From: Endomychus coccineus
Lineage: Eukaryota; Arthropoda; Insecta; Coleoptera; Endomychidae
Assembly (NCBI GenBank): GCA_958510875.1
Contig: OY294067.1
Span: forward strand, 276,192,742-276,256,741
Direction of reading: 5' to 3'
Length of the DNA stretch: 64,000 bases
Below, in pieces: positions 37,001 through 47,480 of this stretch. The notes beneath the pieces are model-generated. The model made no database searches. It was not told the origin of the DNA and worked only from the letters and a program-made list of their open reading frames with translations. The position numbers and the translations under genes are program-made. The first letter of the stretch is position 1. Every line of letters begins with the position of its first letter.

Positions 37001-40000
37001 GTGACCTGTAATTCAAAATATGTTCAGCTACCACTGATTTTCCACCATTATTTTTCTTTTTATGGGCAAAATGTTCCTTATAACGAGTTCAAATGTTCCT
37101 TTTAGTTTGACCCACATACACGACTCACAATCGATTTTGTAAATCCCGAATTTGTCAAAGTCGGAAACTATCAAAGGTGTTGGCTATACGGTTTTTTAGC
37201 TTGTTATTGCATCTATAAACTGGTTGTATTGCAAATTTAGGAAACAAATTATGGAATATATTAATTACTAAAGGATGATAGGTGAAACTTTTCAATTTTA
37301 TCGAAGTATTTGGAGGTAATGGTTCTAATTTGGTTATTTGGCATTCCAATTTCCAATTAATCAATATTTTAATTTCTAAACAAAAAAGGCAATTGGAATG
37401 CAACCAACTAACCAAATTATAGCCATAACCTTACATCCTCCAGTAATTAATAAATTCCTTAATTTGTTTTATAAATTTGCAATACAACCAGTTTATAGAT
37501 GTAAGAACAAGGTAAAAAACTCATTTTGGCAACACCTTTGATAATGTTTCCGACTCGAATATCAAAATGCAATGTGGATCAAACTAAAAAGAACATTTTA
37601 ACACGGTATAAAGAACATTTTGCTCATATAAATAAAAATAATGGTGACAAATCAGCGTTAGCTGAACATATCTTGAATACAGGTCAAACCATTTCTCAAC
37701 AAAGTATGGACAAATATCTAGGTAATTTAGAAGGGATGGAAATGTATAAACAAAAAATCAATTCATTAAACTCCGATTTATATCCTGCTGAGGATAACTC
37801 GTTGTTTGCATTATTATCCCAAAATAGTATTCAAACAGACACATTTTATTTCTAATTTAGTTTACTCTAATGATGGTTACTGGGTAGCTGAAAGGTCCCC
37901 AGTACTTCAAGAGTATTTTTAGTGGATAAGGGTGATAATTTCTTATTTATAGTGATGATTATGGCATTTAAGCGTACATTGAATTTTATGACTTTATATA
38001 ACTAAGCATATATAGAAATAAATCAAAATCGTAATGTTGAGAAATAAATCAAAAAACTTATTACATTAAAATGGCACATTCTATCAGACTAAAAACTATG
38101 AACTATAAAAAAAATGTTACAATACAAAATACATCTCATCCTGGTTTCAATCACATCAATGGCTACAATAATTGCTTTTCAAATGGCAGAAGTCCTGAAT
38201 CCTGAATTTTTTTAAGAGTTTATAATCATAAAACTAAATATTCATATATGTAGAAAAAATTTTCTCTTCAAAAAAATCCTTAATTGTTGCGCTAGTAATC
38301 ACATCTGGTAGTTTTCGATAATATTACATACAGCATTAATCACTAATCAAATAATAAAACCACAGGATTGACTTCAAACGTATGGAATATGAAATTGTTA
38401 GTGTAGAAAAAACCAAAATTAGCTTGCAGTGACCAATAAATTTGCAAGTTTTTTTATATTCCTGTATAAAATTGTTTATTAAATAATTGATGGAGGAAAT
38501 GATCGAAACTAGCATAAGTTAATAACTGTAACACTTTTGAACAAATAGCACGATATAAAATAAGTAACTTTCATATTTTTAATAGTCAAAATCTACAATT
38601 AATTATTGTAAACTATGCACAAGTAAAATTGTTTCTTATCGGATTAACAGTTGGTGTTTCTGTCTGTATCACTAAATGAAACTTTGCAATGTGCTTTCGT
38701 AAGCTCTCAGTGTTTTTGTACAATTGTGAACACACAATACAAGCAAATGGTCCAGCATCCTCCCCATGTATATTCTTCTCATGTGTTCTTAGATGATCTC
38801 GCCTAGAAAATTTTTTTGGGCATTTTTCACATGCATATGTTGGCTTTGCATTATACTTTGCTTCAGGTTTTCCTAAATAATTTTTTCTAATTAATAGCTA
38901 ATATTCAATATGGGCATGCAGTATGGCTTACTTCAATTCATCCAATGCAGCTTAATCAGAAAGAAATACAATAAAAGACTATTATTCAAGCACATCATAT
39001 TTTAATTGAAAAATATATTTATAATACATTTGATTTTGATATGTTTATATTGTAGTTAGCAACACCCATATTCAAAATGATTCTTCATTAAAAATTAACA
39101 AAATAAACTTTATTTTTTGAAAAATTAATATCATAACAATATCAAGTGAAAATAAAAAAATTTCAAAACAAAAAATCAACAATAATTTACTATAAATAAT
39201 ATTGCAAGAAACCTATGAAGAACTGTATTCTCATTATTCCTTTGGCACACTTATAATCTCAAATTTTATCACTTATTTTTGTACTCAATCTTGTATCACA
39301 AAAATTTCAAGAACACTGAATTTTATCACGACCGCATTTAAAATGTTATTTCAATTTCAGCAAATTGAGAAAGTTAATCAAAATATTAAGTTTTCTTGAA
39401 TATGTCAACCATAAATCTTGCATCAGGACATAACTGATAAAACAATATTATGAAATATAACTTTCAATATCAGCATGAAGTTGAATAAAAATTAAAGACA
39501 TTCATTTGATGATAATAAATAACCAAACATACAGGTAATATACAATAAATGCGTCATTTATTTAATGCAAAATGAAATCATTTTTAATAATTTTATAATG
39601 TTTGAAGTTAGTTTAGTTTTATTATGTCCTGTCAGGTAAATCATTTGTTAATTAAATTTAACAAAGATGAAATTCGTTGATGCTTTATTTAGCTGCTTTC
39701 TTAAGCATATTAAGCTAATGATAATAAGACAGTAAAGTGTATTATTCAATAAGGGTGATTAAGTCATACTTTTAGTGTAATGGTAATATATAGATATATA
39801 TTGTCTTTCTAAGGTAACAAGCAATATTATGTCACAATAGGTTCATGTATTGATAAATTTTGACATTCAGGTTCAATTCAATGTTTGAATCTCATTCTAC
39901 ATGATTTAAATTGTTTGTGAATAGTTATTAGATGAGTAGTTAAGCTATTGGTAGTCTTAAATAATTTGTGACAGAGATCACAAGGTAACTGTCCAGCAGG

Positions 40001-43000
40001 AAAATGTACATCAAACATATGTCTTCGAATGCTGCTTTTTCTCATAAGTTTTCCACATGTGTTACATTGTGCTGAAATGATTCGTTTGAAATCTGCATGT
40101 TAAAGATAGTTAGTAGTTAAAACGAATATCTACTTACCATGCAAAATAAAATAATAATTCAAAAGAACAACACTCACAAAATAAATAAAATAACACAAAA
40201 CAAAATTCTGCCACTTCTTATTCGAACTCAAGAAGCAAAAGTAGAGCTAATTAGCATATAAAGTTGAAATTAAAATTCAATACAAATAACACACTCATTT
40301 ATGTAGATTAATCATGACTGTTTCATAATCAACCTGCATGAAATTTGATGGATAATAAACACCAAAATCTTGGGAACTTACAAGATTTAAGATAGTACGA
40401 TGGAATTAATAAATTTTAATATACAATGAAAACAACTAATTGGACAAATAAAGCAGCTGTAGAAAAGCCAAGAATTTTGCTTTCTATTTACTCAGTACTT
40501 TTTTGGAGGAACCAGAGCTTCCACTACAATAAAAATGCCATGATATTGCAATTCAGTGCTCATAACTTTTCATATGGATGAAAATGGGGGGAAATAAATG
40601 ACTGCACAAATTTTTTTAATGACCACCTACAACCGCAAATAAATAGAATTGATGATCTAACATATCAGTCAAGTGAGAGAATGTTATATTCACAGACTGT
40701 GTATCTGTAATATTTATATCCAGTTCCTGGATTGTTTCTGATTTGAAATAATTGAAACTCAGGATAATAGCTCTGAAATTGCAAGGATATTGATAGTATG
40801 GCCTAGTGTATTTGTGAAATGAATCAGGCGTCAGTATCATAACATAATTTTTAATATAATCAACAATTAAGACCACAATTTAATCTATAAGATAAGGTTA
40901 GTAATTGTTAATAAATTTTGTTAGTACATCCTATTACTTTACTGTGATAAACTGAAATTAAATGATTATATACGAGCTTATTTAAGCTTCAGATTTCAAA
41001 AGATAGATGATTTTTAAAATATGTTTCTGTTCTGTGCCAAAATTATATACAGGGTGTTTCAAAAAAAGGTGGCCCCGTTGCTAGGATGGTAGAACACTGA
41101 AAAATAAATGGAGTTTGCTTAGAAAAAATGTTCGTAACGGCATTCGTATTCAAGATACAGGGTGTTGTAAAAAAATGTTTTTAACGCATTTCTTACGATC
41201 ATTCCGAAACTACTGGCAACATTGTAATGAAATTTTGTATGAACATGTTTTGGAAGCTGACACATCGTATGAATTTATTTTTATGTCTGACTCTCATAGA
41301 GGGCGCTAATTACACGGTTCGTACCAAGTAGTTTTAAACATAAATTATTGAAATTAAACATCATTCAATTTTAGACGAAAAAGGTACTCTGGGTAAAACT
41401 CGATACTGTGTACCGTTTTCGAAATATTTTGATTTGAAAATGATGAAGTAATAACTGATGCTGATATAAACTAAAAAACAATTACCAATTTATTAAAAAC
41501 CAAGAACAATAACATTATTCTAATGCTAAAGTTATTAATCTAACAAAGAATCAAAGAAGGAAATTAAATAAATTTGAATAAAAACATGAAATATTCAATC
41601 ATACGATTTCAATCTTTTGGACTACACAGTTTGGTCGTATGTTAAGGAAAGGTCTATTCTACAGAGGTAAATTCACGTCAAGAGTTGCAAGACAGAATTG
41701 AACGTCACTTTAATTCCTCATAGTTGATCCTCAACCAATTGCATTCTTTAGAAAAAAGGATAGAATTGTGTATTCGTGAAAACGGAGGACATTTTGAACA
41801 CTCACTAAATATTTCATGTTTATATTCAAATTTATTTTAATTTTCTTTGTTCAATTAATAACTTTAGCATAAAAATAATGTTATTGTTTTTGGTTTTTAA
41901 AAAATTGGTAATTGTTTTTTACTTTATACCAGTATCAGTTATTACTTCATAATAAAGATTCTTGACCCAGGTATGAATTATATATAAATTCTCGGGAAAT
42001 AGGTCACATTAACACTTTTTCTTGCATTAACACTTTTTCTTGCAAATTCCTACATGCCTCTTCATAATGTTAAAAGTGTATTAGGTAGAATGTCAAGTAT
42101 ATCTCCATAACTGACAAACCTTTTTCTATTAGCTGGTTTGAAAGTGAATACTTAAAACTAATGGTCCTCTAGTAGTTAGCAGTCTCTGTTGACATGAACA
42201 CGCTTTTATTGAAAGATCTGCTTAATAGTGGATTCTTGATATTTTATAATTATAACATTGAGGTGTTACAGTTTTGATTATTCGTGTTTCTGTTCGTTTC
42301 GGCGACGTGGGCATTTTAATTGAAATTGATGCGATTAGTTTTAAGTAATCCAGTTTTAGACATAATAAGTCTTCTGATGATGGTCGTGAGACCGAAACGT
42401 ACGTAAAGACAAGAAAATATAAAGCATAAGTGTTAATGTGACCTATTTCCCGAGAATGTGTGAAGTTATTACTTCATCATTTTCAAATCAAATTATTCCG
42501 AAAAAGGTACACAATATCGAGTTTTACCAAGAGCACCTTTTTCGTGTAAAATTGGATGATGTTTAATTTCACCTAAAATTTGAATTAGAAAATCTAACCT
42601 CAAAAAAGTTATGTTTATAACTACTTGGTACGAACCGTGTGTGTAATTAGCGCCCTCTATGAGAGTCAGATATAAAAATAAGTTCATACGATGCATCAGC
42701 TTTCAAAACATGTTCATACAAAATTTCATTACAATGTTGCCAGTAGTTTCGGAATAATCGTAAAAAATGCGTTTAAATTTTTTTTTCACAACAACCTGTA
42801 TATTGCATACGGATGACGTTACGAACATTTTTTCTAAGCAAACCCCACTTATTTTCCAGTGTTCTTCCTATCCTAGCAACGGGGCAACCTTTTTTTGAAA
42901 CACCCTGTATAAGTGAAATTGCTGATAACTGGGCAGCACATAATTGATTTTGCTATGACATATACTACCTACATTTTCTTCAGTATAATGTAGAAAATAC

Positions 43001-46000
43001 CAGTTCATTCTAGATTCAAGAAGCTTTATTACACAACAATAGGTGTTATAACTACTCTTATTTCACTCTTATTTTCATTTACAAATTCAGGGAACTCATA
43101 CATTAATTTATTCATTCTTTAACAAATTTAAACACAATTACACATATATCAATTATTACTTATGACAAATCCTCACTTTGTTGGAATGATTGTTTGAAAT
43201 ACATTGATAATTTTATTTCAATTTCGTTTATTATTATTCATCAATTGAACAGGTTGTTGTAATTACGATATTTTGATGCAATCACATGTTTCTAGCTGTA
43301 AGATATTATAAACTAAATTGAGCCTTGAAATTTTAAAACATTTATCTGCTGCAATGAAAATTTTGAATAGGTATTTTTATTCATAATTTGATTGATTCAT
43401 ACCCGCTATTATCTCTGATATAAATGTTGAAAATTGTACCTATCATCAAGCAACTGACACTCAAATTAATAACATCAAAACTAACTAGATAGATGCAAAT
43501 AATAAGAAACATTGATAATAATATTTTTTTATTCAATAACAAAAAGGTTTGTAGTAATTCAAATAAGGACACAATTTCAACCAAATCTTAGAATTTACCA
43601 CTTTTTTCATGTTTCTCATTTAGTTATACATATATAAATTCTCGGGAAATAGGTTACATTAACACTTATGTTTTATATTTTAGTCTCTACGTACGTTTCG
43701 GTCTCACGACCATCATCAGAAGACTTATTATTTCAATAACCTGATTACTTAGAACTAAATTGTATTAACATAAAGCGTCCTTATCACACCAATTTCGTCT
43801 AAAATGCCAACGTCGCCGAAACGAACAGAAACACGAAATCGAAATTGTAACACAACAATGTTATAAGTATTATATATCAAGAATCCACTATTTAGTAGAA
43901 CTCTCAGAAAATACGAACACATTTCATCATAGTCTATGAACGACTAACAAACGAGACGAATTCAAGTATTTACTTTCGAACCAGATGTCACGATTTATTA
44001 GGTAATAAAAGAAGGTCTGGCCTATGAGATATACTTTTGACAATTCTACCTAAACTATACTTTTGACATTATAAGGACGCAAGTAGGAATTTGCAAGAAT
44101 ATTAATTAATTAAGTTAGTATAAATATGACTTAGTGTCTGAACGTCAGTCCTATGATTTACAGAATTGGAGTCACGTTTTATGTGAATCATCTCCAGAAG
44201 AGATCTTTTATAATAATTGGATTCTTTAGTTGAAATATTAACATTTTAGTAATCGAATTGATGGTTATAATCAAAGCAATGTTTAGCAAGGGCGGTGGAA
44301 TTTTCTAAGTTTTTGTTTCTTGTGCTATACTTATGGCCATACATTCTTTTTTGTAAATATTGTTTAGAGATTCCAGTATAAGTTCCATCACATTCTAAAC
44401 AATTTAATTTATATACTGTGTGGGTTTGTTTATCTTTAGGTATTACAGGTTTTAGATTTGAGTAATATTTCCCAACACAGTTAGTAGGCTTATGCGCAAC
44501 ATTTATATCGTACTTTGTCAAACAATTCTTAATTTTCTCTGAGGTCTCCGGAATTTATGGTAATGTTATATAATTGTCTGTATTACCTTTTATGTTATTT
44601 TTATATGACGAACCATCATACATTTAGTTTATTCTCTCTTTAATGATAGGATTGAAGAATGTTTTTGGGTAGCCATTCATTTCCAGTGTATTACGAACAA
44701 TTTTTTTAATTTTTGGGATGGTCCTCTGGGTGGGACAATTTAACCGCGCGGTCTGTAAGGCTGTTTGACACTTTTTTTTATAACAAGCTGGTGCAACGGA
44801 ATTGAAGTGAAGATAACTTTGAGACCAAACTTCTTTAGTAAGCCAAGAAGTTTTTATTTTTCCATCTGCATCATGCCTAATGTTCATATCTAGGAAATTT
44901 ATGTTTTTGTTCACTTCTATTTCACAAGTAAATTGAAGTTTACAGTGGAAATTGTTAAATTTATTAATCACATACTGAATTTTATCGTTGGGAACACACA
45001 TAAGGCAATCATCTACGTACCGTTTAAAGAATACAGGCTGAAAATTTAATGAACTTATAACAGATTCCTCTAGGCATTCTGAGAACGAGAATATAAAACA
45101 TAAGTGTTAATGTGACCTATTTCCGAGAATTTATATATGTTTCATATCTGGGTCAAGAATCTTTCTCATTTAGTAAAGGCACAACACAAAACATATTTGT
45201 AAAGGAGTATCAGCATATTGAAAATAATATCACAGTAGAGCAACAAAGACTTTTTTGAAATCAAACTAAAATTTAAATAAAATATCCATTAAAAGTTTGA
45301 TTTTTAATAATTTAATAAATAAATGTAACTTTAGTTTCGCAAAAAATGTAGCTTCTTAAAACAAATATTACAAAGTAACTTGAACAAGCTATGGTGTTAG
45401 CAACACTGTAGTTCATTTGTTTATTAAATATAATAGAAAGCAAACTTTTAATAGTTATTGTATTTAATTTAGAATGAATTTTCATTACATAATGGCTGAT
45501 TCTATTCAAACTAAAATATAATGGAATACATGTTAATGAACACCCACATGCTAATAATAAAACAACACTTACCATTATCAGCAAAGCTGTCAGCAGCACC
45601 AGGTGTAGCCGGAGTTTTTTCTATCATGTTCCTCAAACTTTCCAAAGTTTCTTCATCTGCTAACGAATTGTCAGACTTGATATTGCTTATGTCAGTGTAT
45701 TCAGATTCACTATCAACTGGCTTCTTTAGTTCAGGTTCATCTTGTTTCACAGTTGTTTTATTTGGAGGACTTTGGTTGGCATTATTATCTGTTTTCGAGC
45801 GTTTACCAGTAAAATTTGTATATGGATGTTTCAAGAATCGTTTGGTATTTGTGTTTGGTACATTTGCTAGTGGGGCTACTGGTGGGGAAGGAATCCTTGG
45901 GGTCGAGTAGTGTGCAGGCAGTCGCAAGTGAGTGGGATCTCCCAATTGATTAAATTGCATCATTTCAGGTTCCTCCACTACTTCATTATCACAATCTGTT

Positions 46001-46534
46001 TTATCATCTTTTTTAGATGGAGTATCACTCTAGAAACAATGAAGAAAATATTCAATATTCGTACTTCATTTCTGAATTTGAATAGCTGAAGCTAAGAAAC
46101 TGCATCCAATTGATTTTTAAATCAAGTATGCCAGTGAAGAAAAAACAATTTGGTTCCTGAGAAATTCAGATACTTACAGAATCATCACCTGTCAATCCTT
46201 TGACTTGAAGGAGTTCAGCAGTTCTCAGAAATGTTGTTAAATTCTCTCGCAACACACTGACTTCCCCCATATACATAAACTCTAATATGTCTTTCATATT
46301 GTCATGTCCCACATCTTTTAATATCACGATTGGATGTTTACAAGGAGTAACTTTGAACATTTGTTTGAAATAAGGACTACATATTGATAAAACAATTTTA
46401 TGTGCTTGTAAAAATTTACCATCGACTGCCAAGGTAACATCTACCATTTCTGCTGCTTCAAAAAGTTCATGAAAACCTGAAGACAGGTTAGAATGAAAAT
46501 TATTCCAACGAAGTGAATATTGCTGTGTAGCCAT
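30864..46534 (-). CDS. BTB zinc-finger transcription factor with alternative 3' zinc-finger exons (Broad/Lola/Tramtrack group)
   Basis: Nuclear DNA-binding regulator that dimerises through its BTB domain. The common coding exons are 46178-46538 (start codon 46534) and 45573-46029, giving 271 residues. BTB motifs: QYSLRWNNFHSNLSSGFHEL, VDVTLAVDGKFLQAHKIVLS, CSPYFKQMF, ILKDVGHDNMKDILEFMYMG, TAELLQVKGL. The second exon is a charged, Ser/Pro-rich linker ending ADSFADN plus one base. At least three downstream exons carry two C2H2 fingers each, all begin with two bases that complete that codon, and all end in their own stop: 39878-40071, 38613-38872, 30864-31078. They are therefore alternative terminal exons, as in Broad and Lola. 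A 5' UTR intron runs from about 46539 to 46623 (GTGAGT...TTTACAG). The exact orthologue is uncertain: the BTB resembles Lola- and Mod(mdg4)-type domains, the finger pairs resemble Broad. Confidence 0.88.
31180..32590. other. Intronic AT-rich interval
   Basis: No exon found. A 26-bp near-palindrome centred on CCACGTGA lies near 32279-32304 (GGCTATTAT...ATAATAGCC). A GGG/CGC-rich block near 31800-31870 resembles one near 33775-33840 and may be remains of an element interrupted by the mariner. Confidence 0.4.
32600..33640 (+). mobile_element. Decayed mariner transposon
   Basis: Frame-broken pieces of a mariner transposase in order: GTIHKWFTDLRCGSITTKD and GRPIEVTTPEIVEKIH (32780-32920), then ARWVPHLLSIDNKRDRVS (32998 on), MDETWIHHNTPETKGQS with the first catalytic Asp context (33120 on), and YYLENGKTITGVYYW (33280 on). 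The second and third catalytic Asp regions are not recognisable. Many stops; inactive. It lies in the BTB gene intron, antisense. Confidence 0.88.
33650..36680. other. Intronic AT-rich interval
   Basis: 3 kb with no zinc-finger exon, RNA gene or clear transposon. One exact inverted pair (ATTAATCTATGACTTA and its inverse region) lies near 35995-36042, making a hairpin. Confidence 0.45.
36680..38080. mobile_element. Penelope-like element family B: two copies in head-to-head inverted arrangement (B2 minus, B3 plus)
   Basis: The arms 36680-37350 and 37390-38080 are diverged inverse copies meeting at about 37340-37390. Each encodes the end of a Penelope-like ORF. The minus copy reads KFAIQPVYRCNNKLKNRIAN and then VYVGQTKRNI with a GIY-YIG-like core, interrupted by stops. 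The plus copy (37526-37855) reads ILTRYKEHFAHINKNNGDKS and then ALAEHILNTGQ. The RT domain is absent in both. After each ORF comes the shared tail TTTAGTTTACTCTGATGAT (one base changed in B3). Mirror-image partial copies are typical of Penelope-like elements. Confidence 0.82.
38613..38872 (-). CDS. Alternative terminal exon of the BTB gene: C2H2 finger pair 2
   Basis: Acceptor TTATTTAG|GA, then 86 codons with stop: GKPEAKYNAKPTYACEKCPK, KFSRRDHLRTHEKNIH, then FACIVCSQLYKNTESLRKHI and a tail ending in NNFTCA. Two C2H2 fingers, the first with His-X4-His. The phase matches the common exon. It lies between Penelope-like copy B3 and finger exon 1. Confidence 0.88.
38880..39870. other. Intronic AT-rich interval between finger exons
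   Basis: Nothing supported. The 3' UTR of the isoform ending at 39878 would lie here; an AATAAA-like signal on the minus strand was not firmly placed. Confidence 0.4.
39878..40071 (-). CDS. Alternative terminal exon of the BTB gene: C2H2 finger pair 1
   Basis: Acceptor CATTTCAG|CA, then 64 codons with stop: QCNTCGKLMRKSSIRRHMFD, VHFPAGQLPCDLCHKLFKTT, NSLTTHLITIHK and a short basic tail. The first two bases complete the common exon's split codon as Ala. Each finger has Cys-X2-Cys and His-X4-His. Confidence 0.87.
41951..42463 (+). mobile_element. Penelope-like family C, solo terminal copy with 14-bp target-site duplication
   Basis: The direct repeat AGTTATTACTTCAT flanks it at 41937-41950 and 42464-42477. 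The interior is family C terminal sequence only: it opens GATTCTTGACCCAGGTATGA, closes GTGACCTATTTCCCGAGAAT, and carries CGTTTCGGCGACGTGGGCAT and the hammerhead. The outer sequence is a short inverted pair (TTCTCGGGAAATAGGTCACA left, its inverse right). No coding sequence. It is nested inside the foldback transposon. Confidence 0.9.
42369..42410 (+). ncRNA. Hammerhead ribozyme motif, fully canonical core
   Basis: In order: stem I GTCTT (42369-42373); CTGATGA (42374-42380); stem II GGTC (42382-42385), loop GTGA, GACC (42390-42393); GAAA (42394-42397); stem III CG-TA-CG (42398-42403); cleavage triplet ending in A at 42405; stem I AAGAC (42406-42410), perfectly complementary to GTCTT. Predicted self-cleavage is between 42405 and 42406. 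All invariant core bases are present. It lies antisense to the BTB gene. Confidence 0.9.
42915..43620. other. Intronic AT-rich interval
   Basis: No exon or repeat supported. Separates the foldback element from Penelope-like family C. Confidence 0.45.
43625..45170 (-). mobile_element. Penelope-like element family C with reverse transcriptase and GIY-YIG fragments
   Basis: Read on the minus strand from 45170: a 5' terminal piece (TTCTTGACCCAGATATGA ...), then SECLEESVISSLNFQPVFF and KRYVDDCLMCV with the RT catalytic YVDD (about 45010-45025). The RT thumb continues to 44624 (FLDMNIRHDADGKIKTSWLT). A frameshift or stop lies near 44560, then a GIY-YIG-type domain at 44521-44246 (VYKLNCLECDGTYTGISKQY, CFDYNHQFDY). 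About 600 bp of 3' UTR follow, with a hammerhead at 43683-43724. The outer ends are inverted copies (TATATAAATTCTCGGGAAAT against its inverse near 45130). The copy is 5'-truncated within the RT. It lies in the BTB intron in the sense direction. Confidence 0.9.
43683..43724 (-). ncRNA. Hammerhead ribozyme motif in the coding family C copy
   Basis: Minus strand: GTCTT, CTGATGA, stem II GGTC-GTGA-GACC, GAAA, CG-TA-CG, cleavage A, then GAGAC, which pairs with GTCTT using one G-U pair. All invariant bases are present. It lies on the same strand as the BTB gene, between the common exons (down to 45573) and every known alternative finger exon, so it would be present in the unspliced transcript. Confidence 0.86.
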
Positions 46535-46624
46535 TTTGCTGTAAATTTAATATGCGAAATTAATTTAAATATTAGCATGAAAACATATTTACTTTCGATT
46601 TCATTAAAATAGTGCTTACTCACC

Positions 46625-46770
46625 CTTTATTTACGTCCAAAAATTTGCGCTGACAACACTATGAATGGATAAATAAACTAAACCTATTTGGAGTCCAGAA
46701 ACTTGGAAGATACAGTTACATAACTAAACTTAGTAAACATAACACAAACACGCGACAACAACTTCATAGA
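46625..46770 (-). promoter_or_regulatory. 5' UTR exon and presumed promoter of the BTB gene
   Basis: A donor GTGAGTAAGC on the minus strand just below 46625 and an acceptor TTTACAG four bases before the BTB start codon define an intron of about 85 bp. The upstream sequence would be the non-coding first exon. No TATA box was identified. Confidence 0.5.
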
Positions 46771-47480
46771 TGAGAACAACCCTAATTAATCATTTCCGGG
46801 ACCAATCCGGGCATCCGGGATACAACGTGATTGACATACCACCAGTTCACCAGTAAGTGATAACCTTGATCTAAAACATAGATCGTCAACATCAACCAAT
46901 CATAGATCATAAGTAATTGGTAGCACTTATTACAGGCCAGGAATACCATCACAAGATGAATTCAAAATTTGTAACTATAATACAATTCGAAGATTGATTT
47001 TTATATTAAATTTCCTTGTAGCAATATTTGTATTGCATTTATTACCATCTAGAATAAAAAAATCGATGTAATAAGCCAGAACTTATTAAAATGAATAAGC
47101 AATCAATGCTTCAAACAGGGCTGGCTTTGGGCATATTCTTCCTACTCGGCAGAATTCCTTAGTTTCATCCTCATCAATACAACATTATTATAATCATCTT
47201 TTTCAATAAACTCATTTATACAGAATAATATGAAGAAACTTTGAATTCCATAATCTGGGTGCCTCCTTTTCGCTTTTTCCACTGTACAAATCCTCTATTT
47301 TGAATGATAGAATAAATTAGTATTTTAAAATGTACTTAGGAAAAAAGTGATCGGACCAAGTATGTATATACTATTTAATTTTAGGTAAATAGGAATAGGA
47401 AGATTACGTATCACTCAGGAAATGAAAATCCGATGTTCTTATATACATTATAATTATGATTATGATTCACAATAACTTAA
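46771..47480. other. Intergenic interval between the BTB gene and the unknown two-exon gene
   Basis: About 700 bp with no coding signal. It includes a GC-rich patch near 46795-46830 (ATTTCCGGGACC.., CATCCGGGATAC) and should hold the BTB promoter and the 3' UTR of the next gene. Confidence 0.4.

Larger units (their letters stand above)
41048..42909. mobile_element. Foldback transposon with TACAGGGTGTTTC ends, interrupted by a Penelope-like insertion
   Basis: The ends TACAGGGTGTTTCAAAAAAA and its inverse (GAAACACCCTGTA) flank inverted arms of about 430 bp. They share GGTGGCCCCGTTGCTAGGAT (right arm GCAACGGGG), CATTGTAATGAAATTTTGTA and GAGGGCGC. The inner part also folds back (TAATAACTGATGCTGATATA against its inverse near 41920). 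Without the 513-bp insertion plus one 14-bp repeat the element would be about 1.34 kb. No ORF. Confidence 0.87.

Noticed and set aside
45085..45120. Hammerhead at the 5' end of the coding family C copy
   Set aside because: The terminal repeat piece there stops before the ribozyme region and runs straight into reverse transcriptase sequence.
45521..45910. 129-codon plus-strand frame
   Set aside because: Antisense shadow of the BTB gene's second coding exon, which has splice sites and phase support.
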